Part shown: one piece after another, positions 33,871 through 46,577 of the stretch
Numbering within the stretch: the stretch's first letter is position 1
Layout of the letters: every line of letters starts with the position of its first letter
Source of the DNA: Gorsachius magnificus
Taxonomy: Eukaryota; Chordata; Aves; Pelecaniformes; Ardeidae
Length of the DNA: 64,000 nt
NCBI GenBank assembly: GCA_034008185.1
Contig: CM067084.1
Span: 72,878,255 to 72,942,254 of the forward strand
Reading direction: 5' to 3'
Made by a program: the position numbers and the translations under genes
Notes under the pieces: model-generated
Seen by the model: the letters and a program-made list of their open reading frames with translations, nothing else
Databases searched by the model: none
What the model was told of the DNA's origin: nothing

Positions 33871-36800
33871 CAAACTGGCCATAAAGCTTAATTGGGGGGT
33901 TTCATAGCCATTTTATTCCTCATTTGCCATTCCCCCCTGTCCACTACTTTATATGAGTTTATTTTTCCTTTTAGGTTACACTGCAATAACATTTTACAGC
34001 TGAAGCAGTGGACCAGATTGTATGTACTTTGCTATTCAAAGATTGGAGTGCAACTTACTGTTGCCATATGTTAAGATTCACTGTCCAACTCTTGCTTACA
34101 AATGAGAACATATGGGAGATAGGTAATGGTGATTTTCAACTGTTAATTAGTCATGTTTAAACCAGTGCCTCACTAACCATGCCTCCAGTCAGTTCTGTGT
34201 GTCTTTCTCATCTCCCCCTTGTGGTAAAATCGTTGGTCTACACTGACATGCAAAGCTTCCGAGGGGAAAAAAAGGTTTCCTTCTACTGAAATGCTTCTGT
34301 AACTTGGACGGTGGGGTGTGTCTTCCAAGTCTATACCTGCCTGTGAGTCTTTAGTGCAAAGTACAGAAAATCCATTTCATTGAGGTGGGGGTATTTTGCT
34401 TACAGATGTTATGTTTGGTTGGTTTGTGTAAAATAAAGTTGTGTGATAAACGCTGCATAATAAAATAGGAATTAGAAGTGTCTCTTAAATGCTGGCATCT
34501 GTGATATATATATATAGGTTTTACAGTGTTGGATAAAAGTTTTATCAGTAAAGACTAAACCTTTGAACTGCAAACTCTTCTGATAGAATATGAGTCTATA
34601 GTTACTCTATATCATGACTCCAATTACTTAACTCTGTTACTATATACTGTGCATGATTCCCTTCTTTTACTGCTTATTAGGCAACTTCTCTATTATAATG
34701 ACCTAATTCTTCTGTAAAGTACTGTAAGATATGGTCAAATGTATTAGTGCAGTAGCGATCCCTTCAGAGCAAAGGGAGAGGTATTTGCTTTTCTCCAGGG
34801 TTCACAATATATGACTCCTATCAAGACTCTTTATGCCTTCCCCTTGTGGATTTTAAGTCAACCAAGACAGTAGAGAAAGTGTAGAATTGCTGCTAGGGCA
34901 CTGCTGGTGCTTCAACTCACAGCCATGTGCTCCTGTCTGAACTCCCTGCTGTTGTTTGGAAATTGCGTGGCTGCATTTTGCACTGGATCAGCTTTCCAAC
35001 ATGGGTGGAAACTTATTGGCTTTGTTTATATAATTTTGCAGAGTTAGTTGTCAGCTTAATCATGGAGAGGGGCAGCACAAACTCCTCTTGGCGGCAGCAT
35101 GGCCTTTATATTACCTTATACTAACTATGGAGTTGTATGTCCAGCGTCTTTAGTGCTTGTGTCTTATGTTGTATTCATAGTATAAATACTGGTAAAATGA
35201 AACGTGTTCTATTGCTCTTTCTTTTGTATGAAAGGTGTTCATTCCTGTAATGCAGAGAGTAGTCTGAAACCCAGGGTAAGTCATGTGGGACTAAGAGTTG
35301 AACTTATGATTTGATTCTTTACCATACAACAGGCTCACCCAGAATTTTTAGGTGACATTAAGGTGCAGACCTTGTATAAGATGTTAATACAAGTAATCTT
35401 GCAGTGACAAAGGCACAGACAGCATTTGCTGGAAGCAAAACTCTGCAGAAGCAGTGAGGGAAGACAGTGAGCTCTGCAAAGGGCAGGGTTTTCATTCTTC
35501 AACAGCTTTGAGCAAGCTGTTCTTTCCAAAAAGAATTGTGAAGGTGTTTGGTTAATGCTCTATTGTGTGTTTGGCATATCTGTTCTCTGTTTCAAGTTCA
35601 GTACATGAATTGTCAAACCTAGAAATTGCTAATTTGCGGCTTGGAGCCAGTAAAGTGGAGGATCAGCTAATCACACTATTTCAACATTTTAAAAAAAAAT
35701 TAATTTCAGAGCCTTTAAAAGCCTTTCCTTCTCTTTAATTTTAATCAGCTGGCTCAGAATTAATATATTTAAATAGCAGTATTGTCAGATAATGTAACGT
35801 TCTTCACTGTGCTTACTGGAATGAGATTGAAAAAACTGTAAGAAAGGGGAGAAGTACAAATTCTTGTTAAATTTAATTTTAACCAAAAGAAGTTTTTTCT
35901 TATCTGCACTTCACTTGAAAGCTAGCAAATAACACTTCTGCAGTGCTAAATACAGAAGTAAGATCTGGGGTACACAAGTAGAGGTATTCTTTTATTTTGT
36001 GGATATCCCCCCTCCAAGAGTAAAGCACTACCTACGCAAGCCGCTGCATTCTGTACTGAGCACACCTTATAGTGGTGTTGAGTGGTCACAAAAAGAGCTA
36101 AAAGCTTTGCTGTTTTTGAGGAGCTACTCATAAAGCAGTGGCAGTTCTATCTAGGAAGGTTGTTTGCTTAAACAACTCGGGAGCAATATGGTTGATGATA
36201 TTAGAGTATGTGTTTCCATATCTATGTGCCTGCTTTCCCCACTCTGCAGACCATTAGATCTATGTGATGGGCACTTAAGTATTTCATAGCTTACGTGCAG
36301 GGGAAGAGGCAATGCTACGGAGAAGTGCTACCTTCCCAGATGTTATTCCCACTCAGAACACTTTCTGTTGGTGGGAGGGGAAAAACATTTTTTTAATTCA
36401 TATCGCCTTTCTCCCTGGATAAAACAAGGTGTTAGGGGAAGTCTAATCTTAATCTGCCTTCAAAATTTTTTCCACATTCTATTTACTTCTGAAAAATCAA
36501 TTAGTGATTTGCTGAGGAATGTGGGGATTGAATAGAAACCATCTGTAAGCAGTGTTGGAGCACCCTCTGCAGCCTCATAATAATATTTAAATGAGCTTTG
36601 TACATTTCTAGTGATAGATTAGCGGTATGAATATCCAAAAAGGAAAATTAAGTATCCAGGTGCTTTATACTGCTCTACAGGCCCATCAAAGTACAATGGT
36701 AGATCTTTAGGGAAAATAATTAATTAGCATGTTGTAGACCTTTTGTGTCTATTATCCTACTATACCTCTCCTGGAAAGAAAACTCTCAGCAGTTGCTGTA

Positions 36801-37553
36801 GGTTCACTGCAGTTCAAGCTGAAAAGTAAAGAACAGCATGTCCACTGGGAATTGCATGAGAACTAGTTCTGTATGATAGGCAAATTATAATGCTATTTAA
36901 TAAACTGGGGAGAAAAGCTCAAGAAGTATTCCCCTGTTGAACTTGTAAGTTCACTGCCTCATGATCACAAGTTTCCAAGATTTGGTAACCTATGAGTCAT
37001 TTAAGTGCTCCACGAACAGCAGCAGACTCATCACTTGTGTCATGCTGGGGCCTTGGTTCAGGTCAGGTTGGGAAAGCATGTGGCCAAGTGCATTTCCAGT
37101 GCTATGGGCTTTTTGCAAACATCTGGGTTTCTTCTAATCTGCTGTTGAACAGCCTGACCTTCCTTAAATTAGGAGCCATACTAGGTTGCAGATTAATGCA
37201 TTCAGTAATAATGCATGCAGTAAGGCATTCAAGATGGTACAACTGAGCCATGAACAACTTGTGATTTTTCATAGGTGAATGCTGTTCCTGACATACAACA
37301 ATAATTTAAATTATTTTTTCTATAATGTCTTATTAAGTCAATGACATTGTATATACCAGGATCATGTCAAGCCTTCTTTGTGTTTCTTCAACATCTTTAA
37401 ATGATTTGTTCAGAATACTGTAATGATAACTGATGACAACTAATGAAGTACATGGGCATTTTCTCTGCTGTGTCTGTGTAGAATTGCCTGGCTTTAGGTG
37501 ATGCTATTACAGCTTTCTGTACATCACAGATGGATTTGCAGCCATGCAAAAAG

Positions 37554-38124
37554 TCACAGAATTGTAGAAAGGAAGAGGTTGGAAAGGATCTTTGGAGATT
37601 GTCTAGTCCATCCTGGTTTCTCAGGACCACGTCTGGTCATATTTTGAATGCATCCAAGGATGGAGGCTCCCCAACCTCTCTGGACAACCTGGGCCAGTCA
37701 CCCTTACAGTAAAAAAGTATTTCCTGATGTTCAGATGGAATTTCCTGTATTTCAATTTGTATCCACTACCTCTTTTGCTCTTGCTGGGTATTACTAAGAC
37801 AAGTCTGTCCCAGTCTTCTTTCTGCCCTCCTGTCAGATATTTATACACATTGAAAAGATCAACTCTGAGCCTTCTCTTCTCCAGGCTGAACAGTCCCAGC
37901 TCTGTATGTCCTAGTATGACAAATGTTCCAAGGCGTGAATCTCTGTGGCCCTCTGAACTCTCTCCAGTATGTTCATGTCTGTCTTGTACTGGGAAGTCCA
38001 GATGTTTCACCAGTACTGACTGGAAAGGAAGGATCACCTCCCTTGACCCACTGGCAACTCTACCTGATGCAGCCTAGGATGCTGTAGGCCTTCTTTGGTA
38101 CAAGGGCTCATTGCTGGCCTGTTC
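37554..38124 (-). mobile_element. Old CR1 LINE 3' fragment
   Basis: The left edge reads tcacagaattgtagaaagg ... gaggttggaaaggatc, the diverged CR1 3' end. It continues through antisense RT C-terminal sequence (minus-strand peptide [20 protein letters not shown], with RVTGPGCPERLGS-type sequence after it). It lacks the 8-bp tail and carries frameshifts. It is clearly older than the copy at 2951-5720. Confidence 0.9.
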
Positions 38125-41100
38125 AAATTTGGCAAAAATGGCTTTTACCATCTCTTTGGACAATCTATTGCTCTTCCTTCATAATTAGTTCCTTTCCAAC
38201 TCTCTCAAGGCCAATCACTTTTTTCTTGCAAATTAATCTAGTTTCTTCCTTGCTTAATCCCAAGAGACATGGAAAAGAAATCTGTTTCCTAGCTTTTTTC
38301 CATACTGGAATGGTGCTGGCTGTAGTTTTTTGTTTTGTGTGCTTTTGGATTTTTTCCCACCTTCCTGCTCTAAATGAGCTTTTTTTTTAATACTTTTATA
38401 GGCTGTGAAACCTGCTATTGTTTCTTTTCTGCTCCTTCTCTAATTCAAGATGTAGATCTTCTATAAAGCTTGGTGGGCAGGGCTTCAACTAGGACAACGA
38501 GAGTATGGTATGGACTAGAATGCTAATCTCTGGTAGCTTACATGGGATCATGTTTTTATTGGTGTTATGACATGGACTTAAGTTGGTTGATGATATGTTG
38601 TAATTAGCTGATCCTTCTTTGCATCCTCACTCATTAGAACCTATTCTTCATGCGTAATTTCCACTTTGCAATTTTGTAGAGTATCATCCTATTGCTTTTG
38701 GATCATGTCTGTTAAGATGGTGAACTTGATGTGATGATGCAGTTGACCCAATCTTACAGGGTGCTGTGACCATTTCTCACCCTCTGCCTTGCCTCCCACT
38801 GCTTCCCCAGCTTTGACTTTGGCATTTGTTGGAGCCCTTGCTGAGCTGACTCAGACTAGAAGAAAACAGTTTGGGGATGTGTAAGGAGACCTGAACTGAC
38901 CTCTTTTCCACACTCCTTCCTGCCCCTTGGAAATCTTTTTGGTTTGTTGTTTGGTTTTTTTTTTTTCTCCAGATTTGCTGATTAAATCAGTTTGACATTC
39001 AAAAGCCAGATGAGCTGTAGTCTCATGCAAGAACTGAATAGTAGCCAGCCAGGTATGCAGGAACAGGGGAGGAGGATGTGGAGAAATGGGATTACTCTTT
39101 TGGCAACAGCAAGTCATTAAAGTTTGTCGGTGAAATTGAATCAGTTTATTCAAATGTAAATTCTTTTCCTGCTTTCCAAAGCATTTTTCATGCTTTAATG
39201 CAATTCACATATAAGTGGACTACATCTGCACTTCATTTTTTGAAGTTGTATAGAACTGGGCCCATGGCAGTGCTTGAAACATACTTGGATTTTAACAGCA
39301 TATAGTGTATACTTTAAAGTTACACAAGAAGTTAAACAGCCTTTATCTCAGGACAACTTTATCTAGATAGTATTCCTTTAGTTAATAATGTCATGGGGGT
39401 CAGCATGGAGAGTTTTAGTGGGGTAAAGAGGCTGTTCTTCTGTCTTCACTAGACCACTCTTGTGACAGAAGAACTGACTTCTGTCCTTAGTGGAAGAAAA
39501 TACTGTCAGTTACTGTCCTTTCCAAGCTTACAAATGATGCTTTATATGTGTCTCCCCTGTGTCTTTCTAAGCTTCTCTGAATCCTCCTTGCTTCCTCATC
39601 TCAGTAAAATAGGGGTTTTTTTCTACGTAGTCTTGGAATGGTAGAGAACACTAGGAAAACCATGAGGCTCATTCCTTAAGTATTTTAAGAGAAATTTTAT
39701 TTGGTCCTACTGATATGAATAATATTTAGTTTTTAACATTTTGGTTGATAGATATGTATTTATTTCAGTGCCAGAACTGCACCCTTTCCAGGACTAAGTT
39801 TCTTGTTAGAGGTAACTTGTTAGTACTCTTCCATTGTAACATTGGAGAAATGAATGTTTCCAAGCCTATGGCTTCCTGAACTTCTTACAAAGCACAATTA
39901 AAACTCTTGCATTCTTCCATATTGAATGAGGTTGCCTCAGGCCAAAAGCAGAAGATGAATGGAGATCTGAGAGATACCCTAAATACACATGAAGTAACCA
40001 AAGCTATTGAATGAGGCAATAAAATTAGTATATTTTCTTTTTCTTTTAAAAAAGTCAGAAAATAAAAAGGCCTTTTTTTTTCCCAGATCCTTTATTGAGG
40101 ACAGCTTTTGACAGATAACTTTTCATATTCAGTGATTGATACTCGATTATACCTTGTGGAAGCGTTGATTCTGTTTCATTCTAAGTCTTCTTGCTGGGTA
40201 TATTGTGGGTGAGGATGTGGGTTTTGTTTTTTTTTTTATCATGGGAATCATCATTTTGGTGGGGAAATTCTTCTGGGAAGGTAGCTTTTTTTTTTTTTTA
40301 ACTCAGAAGCTTTGACTCTGGATATTTGAATATAGCTGCATTTGCTGATGTAGTTTGTGGTCTGCTTTGGTTCTAAAATATCTATTTGCAGCATCCTGAA
40401 GGGTTTTCTTTTCATGAGAAGTTGCTGAGGCTTTAGGCTATTTTAAGAAAAATTTCTAAAGAGAAAGTTTTCCCTGAAGAGAAAGTTATGGCTTGCTTTC
40501 TATAATGAAAGTAGCTGAAGTTCAGAGTGGAGCTATTTATTCTTATGAGTTATTGCAGTAGAGGTTTCCAGAAAGTACCCAGAAGTTGAAAAAGAAGGAA
40601 TACAAGAACTCAGCCTTTTTGTAGGTAGTTCCTTTAGAGATGTTTGCATGTGAGGAGAGCCTGGGGCAGGGCTGCTGCTGCCTCTGCCAGTCTCGTGTTT
40701 AATGTCTGTGTGCTGCTGCCATAGAACACACCTTGAACAGCCTTATTTTCTAAAACTGTAAAGCTTCAGAGAAAAACTGTTGACTTTTTCTGTCTTTTCC
40801 ATTTGCAAACAGTCTGAGAGTATTTGCAATTATGTAGGCTTTACAAGAGTTGCAGGGAGGGAGGAATATTGCCTCCTTTTCTTAAGGGAAGAGGTATTGC
40901 AAAGCTATTCTAAGGCTAACTTTAGCCTAGTGGAGCTAGTCTGCTTCCCACATCAAGGAGGTGAAAGACACTTCTTCGGGAGACAGTCTGTAGCATCTGT
41001 AGTTAGTTTATAGTGTGACTTGCCACCTAGAAGAGCTCTTCTCTCCTGTTCTCTCTGACTCCCAAGCAGGGCGAGTCACGTTCCTGCAAGTCTAGCTTTT

Positions 41101-41903
41101 GTGACTATTCCTCTTGGAATTCCTGAAGTGAGCTGAGGAATCTGCTGTCAGCATTTGAATTAGTATTATTTTCTCCATAAGAGGTACTTCTGGGTTTTGC
41201 ACATAAAATTTTAAATAAAATAATTATTTTAGAGATGTTGGAGAATGGAAATGAATCATAGCAATCAGTTAAGAATGTATGTGCTATATAGGATTCCTGC
41301 AGTTTCTGACCTTTCCTTAAGTCATGGTCGTCTTTAAGGAAAAAATCCAAATAAGCCTGAAAGACACTAGAGGACATTTACAATACTGATCATGTTACTT
41401 TAGTCTGTTTTTCTCTTCTGACTTCATCCTTTTATCTCATGAGAACAGCATCAGCTACCTTGAGTCTTTGCCTTCCAAGAATAAAAAGAAAAGATTTGTT
41501 AGAAGAGCTTTTTTACTAAGATTTGCCACAACTTGGTTTCATACAGCTTTTGAAAATGGAATTTTTGTTGGTGCCTGAATGCTGCTAATGGTAGCAACTG
41601 CCTTAAGGTGAAATCCAGTTACAGTCTCAGAAAATTCACACTTTTTATAGGGTTTGTTTTTTTTGAGAACTGGAAAATACTGTTTTAAGGTAACTTGTTG
41701 GTTTAGTTGAATGGTTGGAAGAAAATAATCTTCCAGGGTTGGAATATTGTGTGTTAAACATAACACTTAAAATATATTTTGGCATTTATTTTGCAGCTAT
41801 TAGTAGGCGTAATTTTGTTGGTAATGTCATGTCTGCAGAGGAAGTTTGAGAAAGGATCATTATCTTTGCTTTCTGTCTCTGTGGGTTGTTTCTCACCTGA
41901 ACT

Positions 41904-43034
41904 ACAGAATCACAGAATGGTTGAGGTTGGAAGGGACCTCCAGAGGTCATCTGGTCCAATCCCCCTGCTCAAGCAGGGCTGTCGAGAGCTGGCTGCCCAG
42001 GACTGTGTCCAGATGGCTTTTGACTATCTCCAAGGATGGAGACTCCACAGCCTCTCTGGGCAACCCATGCCAGTGCTCGGTCACCCTCACAGTATAAAAG
42101 TGTTTCCTGATGTTTAGAGGGAACCTCCTGTGTTTCAGTTTGTGCCTGTTGCCCAGGGACAGGACCAGAGGCACAGCTGGAAAGAGCCTGGCTCAGTCCT
42201 TTTTGCACCCTCCCTTCAGGTATTCATATACATTGGTAAGTCCAGGCTGAACAGTCCCAGCTCTCTCAGCCTTCTCTTACAGGAGAGATGCTCCAGTCCC
42301 TTCATCACCTTTGTGGCTGGACTCTCTCCACTCTGTCCATGTCTGTCTTGTGCTGGGGAGCCCAGAACTGGATGCAGTACTCCAGGTGTGGCTTCACCAA
42401 TGCTGAGGAGAGGGGAGGTATGACCTCCCTTGACCTGCTGGCAATGCTTTGTCTAATGCAGGCCAGCCTATCATTTTCTGTCTTTGCTGCAAGGGCACAT
42501 TGCTGGCTTATGTTCAGCTTGTGAATGAGGACTCCCAGGTCCTTTTCTTTGGATGGCAGCATGACCCCCTGATGTATCAGCCACTCCTTGCAGTTTTGTG
42601 TCATTAGCAAACTTGCTGAGGGTACGCTATGCCCCATTGTCCAGATCATTAATGAAGACTTTAAAGAGGACTGGACCCAGTATTGACCCTTGGGTTACAC
42701 CACTAGTTACTGGCCTCCGACTAGACTGTGCCACTGATCATCACCCTCTGGGCCCAGCTGCTCAGCCACTTTTCAGTCTACCTTGCTGTCTGTTCATCCA
42801 GGCCATACATCGACAGCTTGTTTATGAGGATCTTACTGGGGATGATGTCAAAGGCCCAGGCAGACAATATCCACTGCTCTCCCCTTGTTGATCAGGCCAG
42901 TCGCTTCATTGTAGGAGTTCATTAGGTTGGTCAAGCATGACTTTCCCTTGGTGAATCCATGCTGACTACTCCTGGTGATTTTCTTGGTCTTTCATATGCC
43001 TGGAAATGGTTTCCAGAGTTAGCTGCTCCATCAT
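41904..43034 (-). mobile_element. CR1 LINE fragment, about 1.1 kb
   Basis: The left edge reads cagaatcacagaatggttga then ggttggaagggacctccaga, a conserved CR1 3' end. Antisense RT coding sequence follows: minus-strand [20 protein letters not shown], then [20 protein letters not shown]. It extends to the region encoding the RT fingers (plus strand gtgaatccatgctgact). Multiple frameshifts and stops show it is dead. Age is intermediate between the other two CR1 copies. The 5' side is truncated near 43034. Confidence 0.92.
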
Positions 43035-46000
43035 TAAATGAAAAAGGTTTGACAGATTCTTCTTAATACCAGGAACTTGCCAAAAAACTAATTTAAGACA
43101 GATAGTTAGGGTTGTCAGGCCCCATTCTGCATGCTCTTGATTGTCATCTCTTGGGGTTCTCAGCAGAGGAGAGGGATCATTGTAGTATGGGTTACATTAT
43201 AGCATGGATGTTGAATGGATGTGCATTAAAGTAGATACCAGGATTTTGTGGCGCTTCTCATGGGGTTTCTGGTCTTCAGTATCTTAATTTCCATTGCCTG
43301 TGCCAGTTTGGCTAAAGCTAGCAAGGGTTTACCAATCTATTGCACTTACTTTTTTGGTCACTGTCTGTGTAGATGAATGTAGGTCACATAAAATGCACTT
43401 TTAGACATGGCCAGCTGAAGACCCCTGCACAATTTAGGCCCTTTCCTAAAAACAAAGTGACCTGAAGCTGTCTTGATTTCAGTATCTTACAGTACTTTGC
43501 ATTCATGTGTTTAACTTGTAAACCTTGAGGGTAAAGTAACCACCCTGGAGAAAAATTCAGATTATGCAAAGTGGCTGGATTAGCTCCTGTTGTGTCCCCA
43601 CTGTCTCACACTTCTGAACATCAGCAATGTTTGAGGTTTTTAACTGATATTTTCAGCAGCTTTTTATAAAGAGTCGGTGAACTCAAGCAAAAAGTCTTAT
43701 GAGAAAGGGATGCAAAGTGTGAGTTACAGCTTGAATTAACAATATGGTAAGGCAGAGCTCTCAATTTGTCATATGAAAAATGCAGAAGTTTGCTTCTTAG
43801 ACCCCAGTTCATCTGATTATAGAGTACTAATCCCAAATTTGATACCTATGGGTGCTGTACAGGTAGCAAAGACTGAAGGGAATTAGATACAGATAATCTG
43901 TGTACTGCATTGCTTACACTGTGCACAAAAGAATTGGGTAAATTAAGGTTTGTAAATGTCTAAATTTACGATGAAACTGATTTCAACTAATCTCTCCTGG
44001 AATTTTGCTTTCTCTCTGAAATGTTTAGCTGAGCAGCAGATGGAGATGTGGAGTACTCAAAGATAAATTGTCTTTTTTTTCTAGTTTTTTTTGTCTGTTT
44101 AAATAAGCAGCACATATTTTATAGCTGGTTAGGATCAAAGATCTGATACATGTGCAGTGTTAAAGGCCAGCTGTTGACAAGGTCAGTCTATGTAAAATGT
44201 ATTTTTGTGTGTTACTTGTTCATCCTGCATGGTGTCTTTTACAGTGAAATTAAAGAAACCAAAACATCAACTCTCCACTGCCCCTAATCCTTCAGTTGCA
44301 ATCTCTTTTCTCCCTCATTGTTTTCCTTTGGAGAGAAATAAATTTGAAGTTTGTTGGTAGCACCTGAGCCTTCCAACCAAGCTCTACAAAGCTTTGTTAT
44401 ATTGGCCACTGACTGGGCCCCCAAACCTGCTCCCACTACAGATAGATATGGAAGCTCACAAATAACTAAACTTACACCTTCTTTTCTGATGTTTGGGGGA
44501 CCACAGTATGCCTGGAATTTCTAAGCACATGGACACTGTGTAACATGTAACAGATGTGATGATAGATGATGGATGCATCAATCTTGCCACATAGAAGTAG
44601 TGACTTGGTCCCAGTGAGGTGTATTATTTGAAGTACATGTAATAAGCAAAAGCTGCTAACACGTGGTTCTGTCCACTGGATGCCAGTGTTTTTTTTGCTG
44701 AAAAAACAGTTTTGTGTTGTTGAGATAGTTAGCATCTACTGGTGAAATATTCACTGGTTTGTGCTAGTTCCTGAATGGGTTTTTATGGCTTTGGGCACCT
44801 ACAGGTGGGCAATGGATTTGAAAACGAGCTGGAAATGCTAGAAGAGGGTATGGCATCAACAGCTTTTCTCTATAACATGTAACTAACTATTAGACTTGTC
44901 ACATAAGTTTAAAGTAATGGGTTTAGGGATGGAAAGGATTTGTAGCTTCTTTTTAAAGTTAGAGGGCGTTCTTCAATATCAGACTTTCATGCTCTCTTGT
45001 TTTCTCTAGCAAAGAGCTAAAGCTAGTGCTGTGGCAGGGTTTAAAATGCTGCTGAATTTGTACATGGGACTAGGAACCAGAAATTCTTGAACACTGGTGA
45101 TGGGTCTCATAACAGATTTTGCTACTTCTGAGTCACATAAAGTCACTAACTCATGTAGAGGGATGATGATCAAACACTTTGGGAAGACGGTTTACTGAAA
45201 ACCCGGACCAGAGGAGTTGTTTGGACTTTTCTCCTTGACATGTTCTAAAAGTCTCTGTTGAGCAATGTAACCCCAGCAGTAAGATCTGCCTTTCCAAAAT
45301 ACATACTAGTGAACAGGGGGGAATCCTACCTCTGAGTAAAACTGATATGAAAATTTTACATAGAATAGCTTTCAATAGGAAATAAATAAATACCAGTTTT
45401 GTTGAGATATGTGGGCACAAGTATTTTTTTCTTGATGCTCTCTTTGTTCTTGGTTTTATCCTCTGTCCTTGCTTAATTAGTAATTAAAGCTTCTACTTGA
45501 TGGTTGATGTTGCACAAAAAAAATCTTGATATTACTAAATTAGAACCACTGAAAACTTTCACAGCATTATCAAAGCTATTATTCTTCAAATTGGTTGAAT
45601 TTCAGCTTAGGCATTTATTTTTGGGCAAATTTTTTTTGGGGGGGAAGTCAAACCCACATGCAATCTATTCAAAGGCACGTCTTTTACTTCTGATAGCTAA
45701 GAAAATTATTACAATATTCTTATTCATTATTCCATTTTCCTCTGGATTTAAGGTCGGATTATCTTTCTGTGCTTTGTGGAGCACATTCAGATGATGATAA
45801 TTAGTTGCAATTTAGTAATGGGCTATATTTTTGGCACAGTATACAGGAGCTGCATATGCCCTATGAAACAGCTTGTGGGAATTTGTGTTTCAAAGCACCT
45901 AATGGAGCTCCTCTTCCAGCCTCTGCTTAGCAGAACGGCTTCATTTTACCAGCTTCTAGAATAGTTTCAGATGTTTTTAAGGCTTACCAGATCTGTAACT

Positions 46001-46104
46001 GGGAAATGTCCAAATTACTGTTTTCCTTAAAATGTGTGTTTTCTTTCTTGATTTCAATCAAAAAAGTTGATTTTTACTTTAACATGGGAAAGTCGATAAA
46101 ATGA

Positions 46105-46577
46105 TGTTGACGTGCGGAAAATGGACTCCACAATCTGTAAGATTGTCAAGTAGGTATGTTTATTCAGCGCTGGGCAGCACAGGGGGTAGTCCCACCAAAG
46201 TCGTGCGTGCGTGTGGTAGCTTGCCTCGAAGTTATACTACAAAGTGTTACATATACATAAGATTCCCAAATATGCCTATACATATGCATGACTTGTCCCG
46301 CTTCGTATTAAAATTAGCCCCAAGAAGTCATTTCCATAAACTCCTCCCAACTGCGCTTGCGCAGTGTCTCCTGGTGGTGGTCGAGGGGGTCGTGGTGGAT
46401 GAAGGCCGATGACTCCTCTTCGTCACCGCTAGTAACCCCTTGTTCCTGCACAGACTCAGTTGCTCCTTGGCTCTTGTCCAAACTACAGGGTCGGTTTTAG
46501 CTGGTTCTCAAGGCAACTTCTCGGTTCTTATCAAGAACTTGTACAATAGGCAATAGTGAGCACAGTTTTAAGTAACA
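46105..46577 (-). mobile_element. Solo LTR of an avian endogenous retrovirus
   Basis: On the minus strand an AATAAA (46159-46164) is followed within about 30 bases by cttacagattgtggagtcc and then cattttccgcacgtcaaca, a typical short R-U5 ending in CA. Upstream in that sense is a GC-richer U3 with cgcaagcgcagttgggagg and an ATG-poor, TATA-like region. Proposed ends TGTT...AACA at 46105 and 46577 are by inspection. I could not find a matching target-site duplication, so the U3 end may be elsewhere by up to about 100 bp. No gag, pol or env sequence adjoins it, implying recombination to a solo LTR. Confidence 0.65.
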
